NCBI RefSeq assembly: GCF_001293125.1
Contig: NZ_CP009312.1
Location: 1,463,447-1,527,446, forward strand
Length of the DNA stretch: 64,000 bases
From: Lawsonella clevelandensis
GTDB lineage: Bacteria > Actinomycetota > Actinomycetes > Mycobacteriales > Mycobacteriaceae
Reading direction: 5' to 3'
Both the position numbers and the translations under genes were made by a program. Under the pieces are notes generated by a model. That model was given only the letters and a program-made list of their open reading frames with translations, had not been told where the DNA came from and did not search any database. Shown in pieces: positions 27,476 to 36,424 of this stretch (position 1 is its first letter; every line of letters begins with the position of its first letter).

Positions 27476-28297
27476 TTAGCCTGTTGATGCCAGCGTCACC
27501 AGCTGGGCATCCGGTGCCACCACCATCCGCTGATAGTAGGGAAGCACTTTCTCCGCAACCCCCAACTGCGTTCGCTGCACAATCAACGGTACTGCAAACG
27601 CCGCGGTGGCCAGGACCGTCGCATGCGACGCGCGGCCCTCCTGCCGCATCAGCTGCGCGGCCACCTGGGCAGGCAGGTCCGTCGCCAACGGCACCTGCGC
27701 CAACTGCCCCGCTAGCTGATGCAGTGCAGACTGTGCCACACCACCCGGTGCCACCAGCGGCCCCACCACCCCACGGTTATCCACCAATGTGCACACCAAA
27801 AACGGCTGCTTACGCTCCATCAACTCCCGTACCACCACCGGATCGGGAACGATCGTGCCAGCCAACACCACCAGCGTGCACGGCCGCTTATCTGCTTCCC
27901 GCTCCTCCACCACCTGTACGTCCTCCAACGCCAGTAGGCGCCGCAGCTGGGTCGCCAACTGCCCCTTCCCGTGTACACAAATTCGGGGAATTGCGGGACG
28001 ATGCTCCGTCTCACCCAGATGTGCTACCCCCAGCTGCTCCAGCTCCTTCAATAACTGGGTGACATGGGTGGGACTCATCACCTTATGCTGCCCTGTCCCA
28101 AACAGCCGTACCAGATCATCCATGTTCCGGGAGCCGTCACAGCGTGTGAGTAGCCACTGTACATCCTCCGGTTGGTACTCTTCCGGGACGGTCACTAGTA
28201 CCGCTTCCTGGGGGACGAGCCCCACCTGCAGCGTGCGTAGCGCACACTGGACAACAGTGAGGTAGGGGTGAAGCTGAGGGCCAAGGGGGATGCTCAT
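27476..28297 (-). CDS. E1/ThiF-like protein related to TOMM cyclodehydratase partner proteins
   Basis: This 273-residue protein starts at 28297 (MSIPLGPQLH). The N-terminal half resembles the leader-peptide-binding part of TOMM (thiazole/oxazole-modified microcin) E1-like proteins: LQVGLVPQEAVLV, then a winged-helix-like RNMDDLVRLFG stretch. The second half has GVVGPLVAPG, typical of this family, but the C-x2-C pair that usually follows is absent (GGVAQSALHQL). No precursor peptide, YcaO or dehydrogenase gene is near. Mycobacteriales genomes carry such an orphan next to uvrD2. Function unknown. Confidence 0.6.
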   Translation of the reverse strand: MSIPLGPQLHPYLTVVQCALRTLQVGLVPQEAVLVTVPEEYQPEDVQWLLTRCDGSRNMDDLVRLFGTGQHKVMSPTHVTQLLKELEQLGVAHLGETEHRPAIPRICVHGKGQLATQLRRLLALEDVQVVEEREADKRPCTLVVLAGTIVPDPVVVRELMERKQPFLVCTLVDNRGVVGPLVAPGGVAQSALHQLAGQLAQVPLATDLPAQVAAQLMRQEGRASHATVLATAAFAVPLIVQRTQLGVAEKVLPYYQRMVVAPDAQLVTLASTG

Positions 28298-28355
28298 AGC
28301 GACATGATGGCAGGGCAACTGCACTGATAGGGGAGCTACCCGGTACATTCGAGGT

Positions 28356-28982
28356 ATGCGCGACACTAGCCCTTTCTCTAACATTCCAGGTAGAAGCCAC
28401 CGTTGGGACGGGGATGATGTGTGCGCAGAAAAGTCCGCAGAAAAAATGGCCCACCCGGCTGAACCAATTTTTCCTCCACAGGTGGAGATCCGTCGCTCCA
28501 GTCGCCGCCGGAAAACCATTGCCGGCCGCATTGAAGGCGACCGGGTCATTGTCATGGTGCCGGCGCGCTTGAGTGCACAAGCGGAAGAGCGTGCGGTGAC
28601 AAGTATGGTGGAGAAACTGCGCAAACAACAGCGCCGTAAACATGCCCGCCAAACAATGGACGGTGCAGAGCTCTTCGCCTATGTGCATCAGCTGGACAAA
28701 CGTTACTGTGGGGGTAAGGCCAAACCGGCAGCAGTGGAGTGGAGCCGCGACGTTACCTCCCGTTGGGGAAGTTGTAGCTATCGCACGCGCACTATCCGGC
28801 TACACCCGGTGTTAGTGACCATGCCGCGCTACGTGTTGGACTATGTGATCGTGCACGAATTGTGCCACTTAACGGTACCGGGTGGGCATACCGAGGCTTT
28901 CTGGCAGGCGGTCGCAACCTACCCGAAGACGGAGCGGGCACGCGGCTATCTCGAGGCGGCCTCCCGCTACGAACTGCATTAG
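28356..28982 (+). CDS. YgjP/DUF45-type zinc metallopeptidase
   Basis: In this 208-residue protein the zinc motif VIVHELCHL (H-E-x2-H) is followed about 10 residues later by the third ligand in HTEAFWQAV. SRWGSCS upstream is the second family signature. Proteins of this YgjP/WLM-like group are small cytosolic metallopeptidases of poorly known role. The ATG at 28356 has GAGGT directly abutting. A later ATG at 28446 is possible and would remove 30 residues of no family similarity. Confidence 0.82.
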   Translation: MRDTSPFSNIPGRSHRWDGDDVCAEKSAEKMAHPAEPIFPPQVEIRRSSRRRKTIAGRIEGDRVIVMVPARLSAQAEERAVTSMVEKLRKQQRRKHARQTMDGAELFAYVHQLDKRYCGGKAKPAAVEWSRDVTSRWGSCSYRTRTIRLHPVLVTMPRYVLDYVIVHELCHLTVPGGHTEAFWQAVATYPKTERARGYLEAASRYELH

Positions 28983-29003
28983 TGTCCGCGTGGCACTAGT
29001 CGG

Positions 29004-30569
29004 CTACTGCTGGGGAGTAGCGTTACCGTCGCCATCATCCCCGCCGAGGAGTTCCTCTTCCAACTTGGCAAGATCCGCTTCGAAGGAGTCGGTGCTGTCA
29101 TCCAACAAGCGGTCGATGCAGGCAGCGGGGTTATCGAGGTCGCTGGCACGAGGCAGCAAATCTGGGTGCGCCCAGCAGCCGTCACGTTTCTCCATCCCGC
29201 ACGCTTCAGTAATGCGAGTCCACAGCTTGACAGCGTCACGTACCCGGCGAGGCCGCAATTCCAGCCCTGCTTGGGCTTTGAGAGCTTCCTCTGCTTGGCT
29301 GGCGGTAGCGCGGCGACGTTGCCACATCTCTGCGAGGGCCGGGGTGGAAGTGATACGGTCACCAATTGCGTTCTGCACCACGACATCGACCCACCCCTCG
29401 ATGAGGGCGAGCATTGTCTCCAGGCGCTGTAGCGCTTTTTCGTGGGTGTAGTGGATTTCCGGAGTGAGCTCGATGGTCTGCATCTGGCTCATGGCTTCCT
29501 GCAGTTTCTCCGGATCTGTGAGTGCTTCGGGGTCGAGGCCCATCTCATGTGTGGCGGATTCGATGTTGGAATAATCCACCACGATACCGTTGGCATGGTC
29601 TTGGATGGCACCTAAAAGACGCGGGGCAAGCCATGGTACGTGCGTCCACAGCCGCTGGTAGGCGGCTTCTCGGGCGGCAAGGAAGACCAGGACATCGCGC
29701 TGCGGAAGTTCGAGATCCTCCGAAAGCTGCGCGATAGTGTTCGGAAGTAACGCGGCAATACCAGCGGAATCCAGAGGGATACCCATCTCGGAGGAACAGG
29801 TGATTTGCTGGGAGAGGGTGGCTAAGGCACCACCGAGTTGGGTTCCGAATGTGTAGCTGGTGATGGCGTTCATGATGTTCATGATGCCGCCCATACTTTC
29901 GGTGAACTGCCCAATCTGCTCTGAAATGTCGCCGGGGAGACCTTCTAGGCCCGCAGTGTTCATCCGCTCCACAACAGGGGAGAGGAGGCGTCCCCAGGTG
30001 GGAAGAGAATTCTCCACCCAGGTACGGGGAATCCAGGTTTCGACGCGGGTGATCCCGGAGGGCAGGGTGGTTACTTCGTTCAACCACAGGTCTGCGAGCT
30101 GGACTGAGTCCTCTACGGCACGGCGTTGGCCATCACGCACGGTGGGGTCCGCACCTAGTGTGCGGGTAGCGGCATTGCGGGCGGCAGTGGTATTGATGGC
30201 GCCGTCCTGCTTTTTGCCGAAGGAACTGCTGATGCCCGAGATGAAGTCTCCCATCTGCTGCATCATGAACATGAAACCGCCCTCGCGGCCCTGGTCGCCG
30301 GAAGCGCCAGCAGAGTTCGCTTCTCCGTCAGTGTTGGATGAGCCGGGAGTGGGGCCGAAGCCGAAGCTGAACCCCCCGAGATCATTGAGGTTGAAGCCGC
30401 CAGACGCTCCCCCCGCACCGGGCATACCCGATGAGGAGCCGGCGGAGCCACCCCCGGGGTTGCCGCCCAGCAGTCGGCGGAGAAAGTCCATGGGGTCGTT
30501 ATTGCCGCCATTACCGTGCGGGTCGTTGGCGTTGGAACCACCAGTGGGAGTGTCGTTCTTGTCGCTCAT
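29004..30569 (-). CDS. DUF2342 (TIGR03624) putative zinc-dependent metalloprotease
   Basis: This 521-residue protein has about 90 residues of Gly/Asn/Ser-rich low complexity, then a helical domain. The family core is visible: GIPLDSAGIAALLPNTIA, FLAAREAAYQRLWTHVPWL and ATHEMGLDPEAL. Databases name the family a zinc-dependent metalloprotease or hydrolase. The RExA segment has Tyr where I remember His in relatives, so catalytic ability is doubtful. It corresponds in position to Rv3195 and is divergent from the PDZ-protease gene, as in mycobacteria. Confidence 0.75.
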   Translation of the reverse strand: MSDKNDTPTGGSNANDPHGNGGNNDPMDFLRRLLGGNPGGGSAGSSSGMPGAGGASGGFNLNDLGGFSFGFGPTPGSSNTDGEANSAGASGDQGREGGFMFMMQQMGDFISGISSSFGKKQDGAINTTAARNAATRTLGADPTVRDGQRRAVEDSVQLADLWLNEVTTLPSGITRVETWIPRTWVENSLPTWGRLLSPVVERMNTAGLEGLPGDISEQIGQFTESMGGIMNIMNAITSYTFGTQLGGALATLSQQITCSSEMGIPLDSAGIAALLPNTIAQLSEDLELPQRDVLVFLAAREAAYQRLWTHVPWLAPRLLGAIQDHANGIVVDYSNIESATHEMGLDPEALTDPEKLQEAMSQMQTIELTPEIHYTHEKALQRLETMLALIEGWVDVVVQNAIGDRITSTPALAEMWQRRRATASQAEEALKAQAGLELRPRRVRDAVKLWTRITEACGMEKRDGCWAHPDLLPRASDLDNPAACIDRLLDDSTDSFEADLAKLEEELLGGDDGDGNATPQQ

Positions 30570-30707
30570 ATCTTCAGGATACCGGGCTTGTGGAGCGAGG
30601 GCACGGAATTGTTTTCGTGGGTGTAACGGGGGATGGAGGGTTTTCTTGCAGGGGCGGTTCTACCACGGTAGGTGGGGAGGACGGCACCGCGCGGTAGGCT
30701 AACATTC

Positions 30708-31814
30708 GTGAAATCAAAGACCAAGTCAGCCGTTATCATCGCCGTCCTCTTGGTGGTGTTTCTCGCCCTCGGAACGCTCGTGAAGATGCCGGTGGCGGCA
30801 ATGGGGCCGGGCCCTACCTTTAACACCTTGGGGGATATTCGTGTCCCGAGTAATCCTCGGAAGGGTGATGGATCCACCAACAGCACGTCTGCGACCGCTG
30901 GGAAGGGCCAGCTGGTGCCGGTTATTGACATTACGGGTGTCCCGCTTGATCCGGTTGATGGCCACCTCAACATGACGACGGTGAACGTGCTGTCGGGTAT
31001 GAATTTCTTCGAGATGGTGCGGATTGGTCTGCATAAGGAATGGAACCTTGTGCCGCTCTCGGCTATTTACCCTCCGGGGGTGAGCCAGGAGCAGGTGCAG
31101 CAGGAGCAAGCGGCGGAGATGACACAGTCGGAGAACGCTGCCGCCACGGCTGCATTGCACTACCTGCATCTGCCGGTGGCCACCTATGTGGGGGGAGTGG
31201 TGAAAAAGGGGCCGGCAGTGGGCAAGCTGCAGGCGGGAGACCAGATTGTGGCGGTGAACGGGAAAGTCACCACGCTGGCGACGGACGTTCATGTGGCGCT
31301 GCGGGGAACCAAGGCGGGGCAGACGGTGCAGGTGTCGGTACTGCGACATGGCCAACCTCTCGCCTTTCCTATCAGGCTGATGAGCGGTGCTCCCGATATC
31401 GTGAATCGGGGTTTGCTGGGGGTGGGTATTTACAGTGCCCCTTCCGGCAAGGTACAGGTGCATATCAACTTGGCGGATGTGGGGGGCCCCTCTGCGGGTC
31501 TTATCTTCACTTTGGCGATCATCGACAAGCTGAGCCCTGGCTCTCTTACTGGCGGGAAGTTCATCGCCGGTACTGGCACCATGGACTACGACGGGACGGT
31601 GGGGCCTATTGGTGGTATTACCCATAAGTTGGCGGGAGCACGCGCTGCGGGGGCCCGCTATTTCCTGGTACCGGCGCAGAATTGTCGGGAGGCCTTGACG
31701 GATGTGCCGAAGGGGCTGACGCTTATTCGGGTGACGAACCTGCAGAGTGCGCTTGATGCGCTGGCGTTGGTGCGTGCCGGTAAACCGGCTCCGGGCTGCC
31801 AGACCGGCCACTAA
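30708..31814 (+). CDS. Membrane-anchored PDZ and Lon-like serine protease (Rv3194c-type)
   Basis: From the GTG at 30708 the product is 368 residues: a signal anchor (about 5-28), a PDZ domain (about 150-230, GAVVKKGPAVGKLQAGDQIVAVNG-like) and a Lon-type S16 domain. The S16 domain shows the catalytic Ser in GGPSAGLIF and the Lys in ITHKLAGARAAGA. It probably degrades or trims proteins at the outer face of the membrane. An upstream GTG at 30672 is in frame but gives a charged segment before the anchor. It precedes the UPF0182 gene by 65 bases. Confidence 0.88.
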   Translation: MKSKTKSAVIIAVLLVVFLALGTLVKMPVAAMGPGPTFNTLGDIRVPSNPRKGDGSTNSTSATAGKGQLVPVIDITGVPLDPVDGHLNMTTVNVLSGMNFFEMVRIGLHKEWNLVPLSAIYPPGVSQEQVQQEQAAEMTQSENAAATAALHYLHLPVATYVGGVVKKGPAVGKLQAGDQIVAVNGKVTTLATDVHVALRGTKAGQTVQVSVLRHGQPLAFPIRLMSGAPDIVNRGLLGVGIYSAPSGKVQVHINLADVGGPSAGLIFTLAIIDKLSPGSLTGGKFIAGTGTMDYDGTVGPIGGITHKLAGARAAGARYFLVPAQNCREALTDVPKGLTLIRVTNLQSALDALALVRAGKPAPGCQTGH

Positions 31815-31879
31815 CACTGCTGCCAGAACCCTGTTTTTCCCGTATCCTTAAGGCATTGTTGTTGTCTTGAGGAGACGTA

Positions 31880-34800
31880 ATGGCCTTTAACTTCCCCGGC
31901 TTTGGCGATTTCCAGCAGCCGCAGCGGCGTTCCCCACAACCGCGCCAGCGGCAGCCTTTGAATCCCAAGCAGAAGAAGCAGATGAGGACCGTCGGCATTG
32001 TGATAGCAGTGCTTATCGGCATCTTTGTCATCGTTCCCCCGCTGGTCAGTGTGTACACCGGCTGGCTGTGGTTCGACTCTCTGGCTAAGGGCGGTGTTTT
32101 CGGAACGATCTTGGGAACCCGCCTGGGGCTTTTTCTCATCTTCGGGGCACTCTCGGCGAGCATTCTTTACCTGTGTATGGGACTTGCCCACCGGACAAAA
32201 CCGACGACACCGGCTCGTCCTAATCCCGTGCTGGATCCTTACCGGCGTATGGGGTCGGGTAAGCACAGGCCCGTTTTTGCCATTATCGCGGCGCTGTTGG
32301 GTATCTTCTTTGGTTTTGCCGCACAGTTGAAGTGGCAGCAGGTCAGCGTCTTTTTCAACACCCAGTCGTTCGGAATTAAAGATCCCCAGTTTGGGCACGA
32401 TCTGGGCTTCTACGCCTTCCAACTGCCTTTCCTTAGCATGCTGGTGACGTGGCTGGTGTCGTTGGTGGCCATTGGTGTCACTCTCAGCATTTTCCTGCAT
32501 TACTTCCAGGGCTCGCTGGAACTCCGTCCGCGGCAGGGCAAGCAGCGTGGCAGTGTCGTGTTGGCGCAAAAAGCGCGTCAGCAGATCGCCATCCTTGGCG
32601 GTATCCTCATTCTGCTGGTGGGTGTCAACTACTGGCTCGATCGCTACGAGTTGCTGTCAGGTGATATTAACTTCAAAAACCAGACCATCACCGGTGCGGG
32701 CTTCACCTCCGCGAATGTTCTCATGTCGGTCAAGCTGTTGCTTACTGTTATTGCCGTGTTCTGTGCGGTGGCGTTCTTCACCAGCTTTGTCATAAAGGAT
32801 CTGCGTATCCCTGCACTCGCGACCACCATTATGCTTATCGGTGGCGTAGCCGTGGGAAGTATTTTGCCGTGGGCGGTGGAACAGCTGTCGGTGAAGCCCA
32901 ACAAGGCCAACAAAGAAGCTGAATTCATCGCGCGCAACATCCAGGCCACCCGTTTTGCCTACAATCTGCGGGATAACAACCTTACGGTGATGCCGAACTT
33001 CGGTAAGGAGAGTGCTCCGGTTCCGCAGCCGGGGGACAAAGGTGTGGCGTCGACCCTCGCCAATATCCGGCTGCTTGACCCGAATGTGCTGTCGCCCGCC
33101 TTTACCCAGTCCAAGCAGCTGCGGTCCTTCTATGGGTTCCCGCAGACTCTCTCCATTGACCGCTACCAGGTCGACGGGCAGCTACGCGATTATGTGGTGG
33201 CAGTCCGTGAAATCAACCCCAGTGCTCTCACCGGTAACCAGACGGACTGGATCAACCGCCACACCGTCTACACCCACGGCAACGGCATTGTGATGGCCCC
33301 CGCGAATACTGTCGACGCTATCGTCACCGATGCGGGAGACCGCGGCGGTAACCCCAAGTACGAGGTCTACGATCAGCAGTCTCTAGCGGCGAAGCACGTG
33401 CGGGAGAAAGCCACTGCTAATGGTGCACCGCGCAACCCCGTGCCCAGCGGCACCGCTCAGCTTGACCTGCGGGAGCCTCGCGTCTACTACGGTCCGCTCA
33501 TCGCTAAACATAACCCGGACTATGCCATCGTAAAGACGGCGGGAGAACCGCAGGAATACGACGTGGACGGATCCAACTACACCTACCAGGGCGCGGGTGG
33601 TGTCCATGTGGGCAGAGTGGTCAACCGGTTGGCCTACGCTATCGAATATCGGGAGCTGAACTTCATCCTCTCCACTCTCATTGGCGGAGACAGCAAGATT
33701 CTGTTGAACCGCGACCCGCGGGCGCGCGTGGAGGCAGTGGCTCCCTGGCTCACCGCCGACACCTCTGCCTACCCGGTTGTCGTTGATGGTCGTATTAAGT
33801 GGATCGTGGACGCGTATACCACTCTGGATTCTTTGCCGTACGCGCAGAAGATCAACCTGGGTGAGGTGACCACCGACTCGCAAACGTCGCGCCGCGAGTG
33901 GTCCCCGACAATGAAGCAGGTGTCCTACATTCGCAACTCGGTCAAGGCCGTGGTGGATTCCTACGATGGCTCCGTGCAGCTGTACTCCTTTGATGAGAAG
34001 GATCCGGTGCTGAAGGCGTGGGAGGGTGTCTTCCCTGGTTTGATGAAGCCGAAGTCTGATATGTCGGAACAGCTGCGCCAGCACATCCGCTACCCGGAGG
34101 ATATGTTCAAGGCTCAGCGAGAAATCCTCTCCCGCTACCATGTGACCAATCCGCTCGGCTTCTACACTGGTGGGTCCTACTGGCAGGTTCCGAACGAGCC
34201 CACCATCACCGAGAATGAGGCGTCCGAAAACGCGGCCTCTCGCGGTCTCTTCGACCAACCTCCCTACTATGTGGTCTCTGCTGACCCACGCACTGGGCGT
34301 CCCAGCTTCCAGCTGACGACACCCATGCTGTGGAACCAGCGAGAGTTCCTCTCCTCGCAGATCTCCGTGTCTTCCGATCCGGATAACTATGGACACATCA
34401 CCATCCGTCAGTGGCCCACCAACACCACGACACAGGGACCCAAGAACGCCCTTGACCGCATGACTTCTGCCGGTGGTTATCAGACTGAGAAGCTGCAGTT
34501 GGAGGGTGCTAATACCATCATCTACGGTAACCTGCTGACCTTGCCCATCGGTGATGGTGGAGTGCTGTACGTGGAGCCTCTCTACGCGCAGCGGAAGGGA
34601 CAGGAGTCCGCCTACCCGAAGCTCATTCGTGTGATGGTGATGTACAACAACCGCATGGGGTACGGACGCTCCCTGTCTGATGCTCTTGAGCAGGTGGGTT
34701 TGGATGGCTCCCTGGTGGAGCAACCGGACGGCCTGGAAGGTGACGGTACCGCCCCGCCGATTGCGAAGAATCCTGCTCCCGGTGGTATGACGCGCGATGA

Positions 34801-34933
34801 AGCTGCCGCGAAGCTCAGTGAAGCACTCGCTCATCTCAAGCAGGCGCAGGCCTCGGGAGATATGGGGCGCTTCGGTGAGGCTCTGCAGAATTTGGACCGG
34901 GCTGTGCAGGACTACCAGAACGCAGATAAGTAG
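31880..34933 (+). CDS. UPF0182 large membrane protein (Rv3193c-type)
   Basis: In this 1017-residue protein the ATG is preceded by GAGGAGACGTA. The N-terminal ~330 residues hold about seven membrane helices, and the rest is a large outer domain with FYGFPQTLSIDRY and an RDPRARVEAVAPWLTAD segment. The C-terminal ~60 residues are charged and helical. The UPF0182/COG1615 family is conserved in actinobacteria and cyanobacteria with no established function. Gene order after the PDZ protease matches mycobacteria. No damage seen. Confidence 0.9.
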   Translation: MAFNFPGFGDFQQPQRRSPQPRQRQPLNPKQKKQMRTVGIVIAVLIGIFVIVPPLVSVYTGWLWFDSLAKGGVFGTILGTRLGLFLIFGALSASILYLCMGLAHRTKPTTPARPNPVLDPYRRMGSGKHRPVFAIIAALLGIFFGFAAQLKWQQVSVFFNTQSFGIKDPQFGHDLGFYAFQLPFLSMLVTWLVSLVAIGVTLSIFLHYFQGSLELRPRQGKQRGSVVLAQKARQQIAILGGILILLVGVNYWLDRYELLSGDINFKNQTITGAGFTSANVLMSVKLLLTVIAVFCAVAFFTSFVIKDLRIPALATTIMLIGGVAVGSILPWAVEQLSVKPNKANKEAEFIARNIQATRFAYNLRDNNLTVMPNFGKESAPVPQPGDKGVASTLANIRLLDPNVLSPAFTQSKQLRSFYGFPQTLSIDRYQVDGQLRDYVVAVREINPSALTGNQTDWINRHTVYTHGNGIVMAPANTVDAIVTDAGDRGGNPKYEVYDQQSLAAKHVREKATANGAPRNPVPSGTAQLDLREPRVYYGPLIAKHNPDYAIVKTAGEPQEYDVDGSNYTYQGAGGVHVGRVVNRLAYAIEYRELNFILSTLIGGDSKILLNRDPRARVEAVAPWLTADTSAYPVVVDGRIKWIVDAYTTLDSLPYAQKINLGEVTTDSQTSRREWSPTMKQVSYIRNSVKAVVDSYDGSVQLYSFDEKDPVLKAWEGVFPGLMKPKSDMSEQLRQHIRYPEDMFKAQREILSRYHVTNPLGFYTGGSYWQVPNEPTITENEASENAASRGLFDQPPYYVVSADPRTGRPSFQLTTPMLWNQREFLSSQISVSSDPDNYGHITIRQWPTNTTTQGPKNALDRMTSAGGYQTEKLQLEGANTIIYGNLLTLPIGDGGVLYVEPLYAQRKGQESAYPKLIRVMVMYNNRMGYGRSLSDALEQVGLDGSLVEQPDGLEGDGTAPPIAKNPAPGGMTRDEAAAKLSEALAHLKQAQASGDMGRFGEALQNLDRAVQDYQNADK

Positions 34934-34951
34934 CAGCGGCAACTATTTCAC

Positions 34952-35007
34952 AGGAAAAACGCGTTGTTCCGTGCTGATGTAATGGCAGGATATTTTAGGA
35001 AAAACGC
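34952..35007. repeat. 11-base direct repeat AGGAAAAACGC
   Basis: AGGAAAAACGC occurs at 34952-34962 and 34997-35007, 45 bases apart start to start, in the 257-base gap between the UPF0182 and lipase genes. It may be tandem regulator half-sites or a chance repeat. Confidence 0.4.
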
Positions 35008-35028
35008 TGTATAGCAGGGGATCTCACC

Positions 35029-35076
35029 CTCAGCAGAAGGGCTGTAACACCAGAGTGTTACAGCCCTTCTGCTGAG
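35029..35076. terminator. 22-bp perfect hairpin after the UPF0182 gene
   Basis: The stem 35029-35050 pairs perfectly with 35055-35076 around a CAGA loop. No T run follows. Position, 96 bases past the stop codon, suggests a transcription terminator. Confidence 0.6.
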
Positions 35077-35190
35077 AAACGTTCCAGATGACCAAAAAGA
35101 AAAATACCTCTCGTTAAAGTCGTAGTCACAGCGGTATCTCCCGTTCGTTATCTCCCCAATCCCTCTCCGCGTAGAACTGTGAGGAATCCA

Positions 35191-36243
35191 GTGAAGAGTA
35201 CTCTGCTCCGTAAAGCACTTGTCGCCACTGCGGTAGTGATGGTCGCCACTCCCATGATGGCCAACGCTGCTTCTGTCAACGTTCCCACTACCCCCGACCC
35301 AAACACCGAAATGGTTGCTCCACAAGACCAAGCCAAGGGCGAAGGTCCTGTTGCAAAGAACTACTTCGACGCCAGTATGAAAGTGGAGCATCAGCTCAAA
35401 GGCCCCAAGGGTGCCAATGACTGGGCCTGCAAACCCACTAAGGAACGCCCGAACCCAGTGATTCTCGTCCACGGCTGGGGGTCTTCCGCCTACAGCCCCT
35501 TCTCCGCCATTTCCCCCATGCTGAAAGATCGTGGTTACTGCGTATTCGCCATGATCTACGGCTCTGAAAAAGACAAGTCGGTGGCTGGCATCATGCCCGG
35601 CTTCAACGGAATGGGAGACACCTGGACGTCTGCCATGCAGCTGCGCGACTATGTTGCTGCGGTGCGGAAGGCTACCGGAGCCCAGAAAGTGGACCTTGTC
35701 GCCTGGTCACAGGGTGGATTGATTGCCCAGACCTACCTTAACTTCTACAACGGCGGCGACCGGGAGAACCCCGCCCGCAATAAAGTGGCCCACGCTATCT
35801 ACATGGGTGGTGCCCACCATGGCACTACCATGAGTGGTCTCGCCAAGCCGTTCATTGCCGCTAATGATGCTGGCAAGCATGACGACATCGCCCCCGTCGT
35901 CAACAAGCTGGGCGGTACAGCCGCTCTCGGCATGATTCCGAACTCGGAGGTGGTGAAGGCCAACCTGGCGGCGGGCGACACCATCCCCGGTATCACCTAC
36001 ACCGTCATTTCCTCTGAAACGGATATGGTCCTTACCCCTATCGAACAGACGTGGCTGAAGCAAGGCCCGGGAGCTACCGTCAACAATGTCAGCCTGCAGA
36101 AGGGCTGTGAGGTTGACCATGCTGACCACCACGCCATGGTTTATGATCCACGCGCCTGGGACTATATTCTGATCGGTCTGGGGGAGGATAATGTGCAGCC
36201 ACGCTGCGTGCCGGTGAAGCGCATGATCGCACAAGGATTCTAA
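35191..36243 (+). CDS. Secreted lipase/esterase, alpha/beta-hydrolase fold
   Basis: This 350-residue enzyme starts at the GTG at 35191, which has AGGA five bases upstream. An in-frame GTG four codons earlier is less well placed. A signal peptide (KSTLLRKALVATAVVMVATPMMANA) is cut at about residue 26. The hydrolase shows the oxyanion loop HGWG, the nucleophile elbow AWSQGG (Ser nucleophile), GGAHHGT and a late HADHH likely carrying the catalytic His. Paired cysteines suggest disulfides. It resembles secreted actinobacterial triacylglycerol lipases, plausible for a lipid-dependent skin organism. Confidence 0.85.
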   Translation: MKSTLLRKALVATAVVMVATPMMANAASVNVPTTPDPNTEMVAPQDQAKGEGPVAKNYFDASMKVEHQLKGPKGANDWACKPTKERPNPVILVHGWGSSAYSPFSAISPMLKDRGYCVFAMIYGSEKDKSVAGIMPGFNGMGDTWTSAMQLRDYVAAVRKATGAQKVDLVAWSQGGLIAQTYLNFYNGGDRENPARNKVAHAIYMGGAHHGTTMSGLAKPFIAANDAGKHDDIAPVVNKLGGTAALGMIPNSEVVKANLAAGDTIPGITYTVISSETDMVLTPIEQTWLKQGPGATVNNVSLQKGCEVDHADHHAMVYDPRAWDYILIGLGEDNVQPRCVPVKRMIAQGF

Positions 36244-36307
36244 TAACCTGCAGAATTATCGATTTGCTTCCTGGCCCCCCGGTGAACTAACGTTAAACGT
36301 GCAACAT

Positions 36308-36381
36308 CGCGGGGTGGAGCAGCTCGGTAGCTCGCTGGGCTCATAACCCAGAGGTCGTAGGTTCGAATCCTGCCCCCGCTA
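36308..36381 (+). tRNA. Initiator tRNA-fMet (CAU)
   Basis: A full cloverleaf can be drawn: acceptor CGCGGGG/CCCCGCT, D arm GAGC/GCTC, anticodon stem CTGGG/CCCAG with loop CTCATAA, and T arm GTAGG/CCTGC with TTCGAAT. Position 1 C opposes position 72 U (unpaired), and the anticodon stem has three G:C pairs, the two initiator hallmarks. The gene ends in A then CTA, so CCA is added after transcription. Confidence 0.96.
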
Positions 36382-36393
36382 CTAAGAAGAAAA

Positions 36394-36421
36394 GCTCGGT
36401 TCCTTTTGGAACCGGGCTTTT
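36394..36421 (+). terminator. Intrinsic terminator of tRNA-fMet
   Basis: A 10-bp stem (36394-36403 with 36408-36417, one G:U) and TTTT loop is followed by TTTT at 36418-36421, then CGTTT. It lies 12 bases past the tRNA. Confidence 0.8.
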
Positions 36422-36424
36422 CGT

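Noticed and set aside
30690-30712. IdeR box before the PDZ protease (TAGGCTAAC)
   Set aside because: Only the core matches, the outer arms do not, and it overlaps the ribosome site region.
33383-34942. 519-codon antisense frame opposite the UPF0182 gene
   Set aside because: Its residues are a shadow of the biased codon use of the real gene; no family resemblance and no ribosome site.
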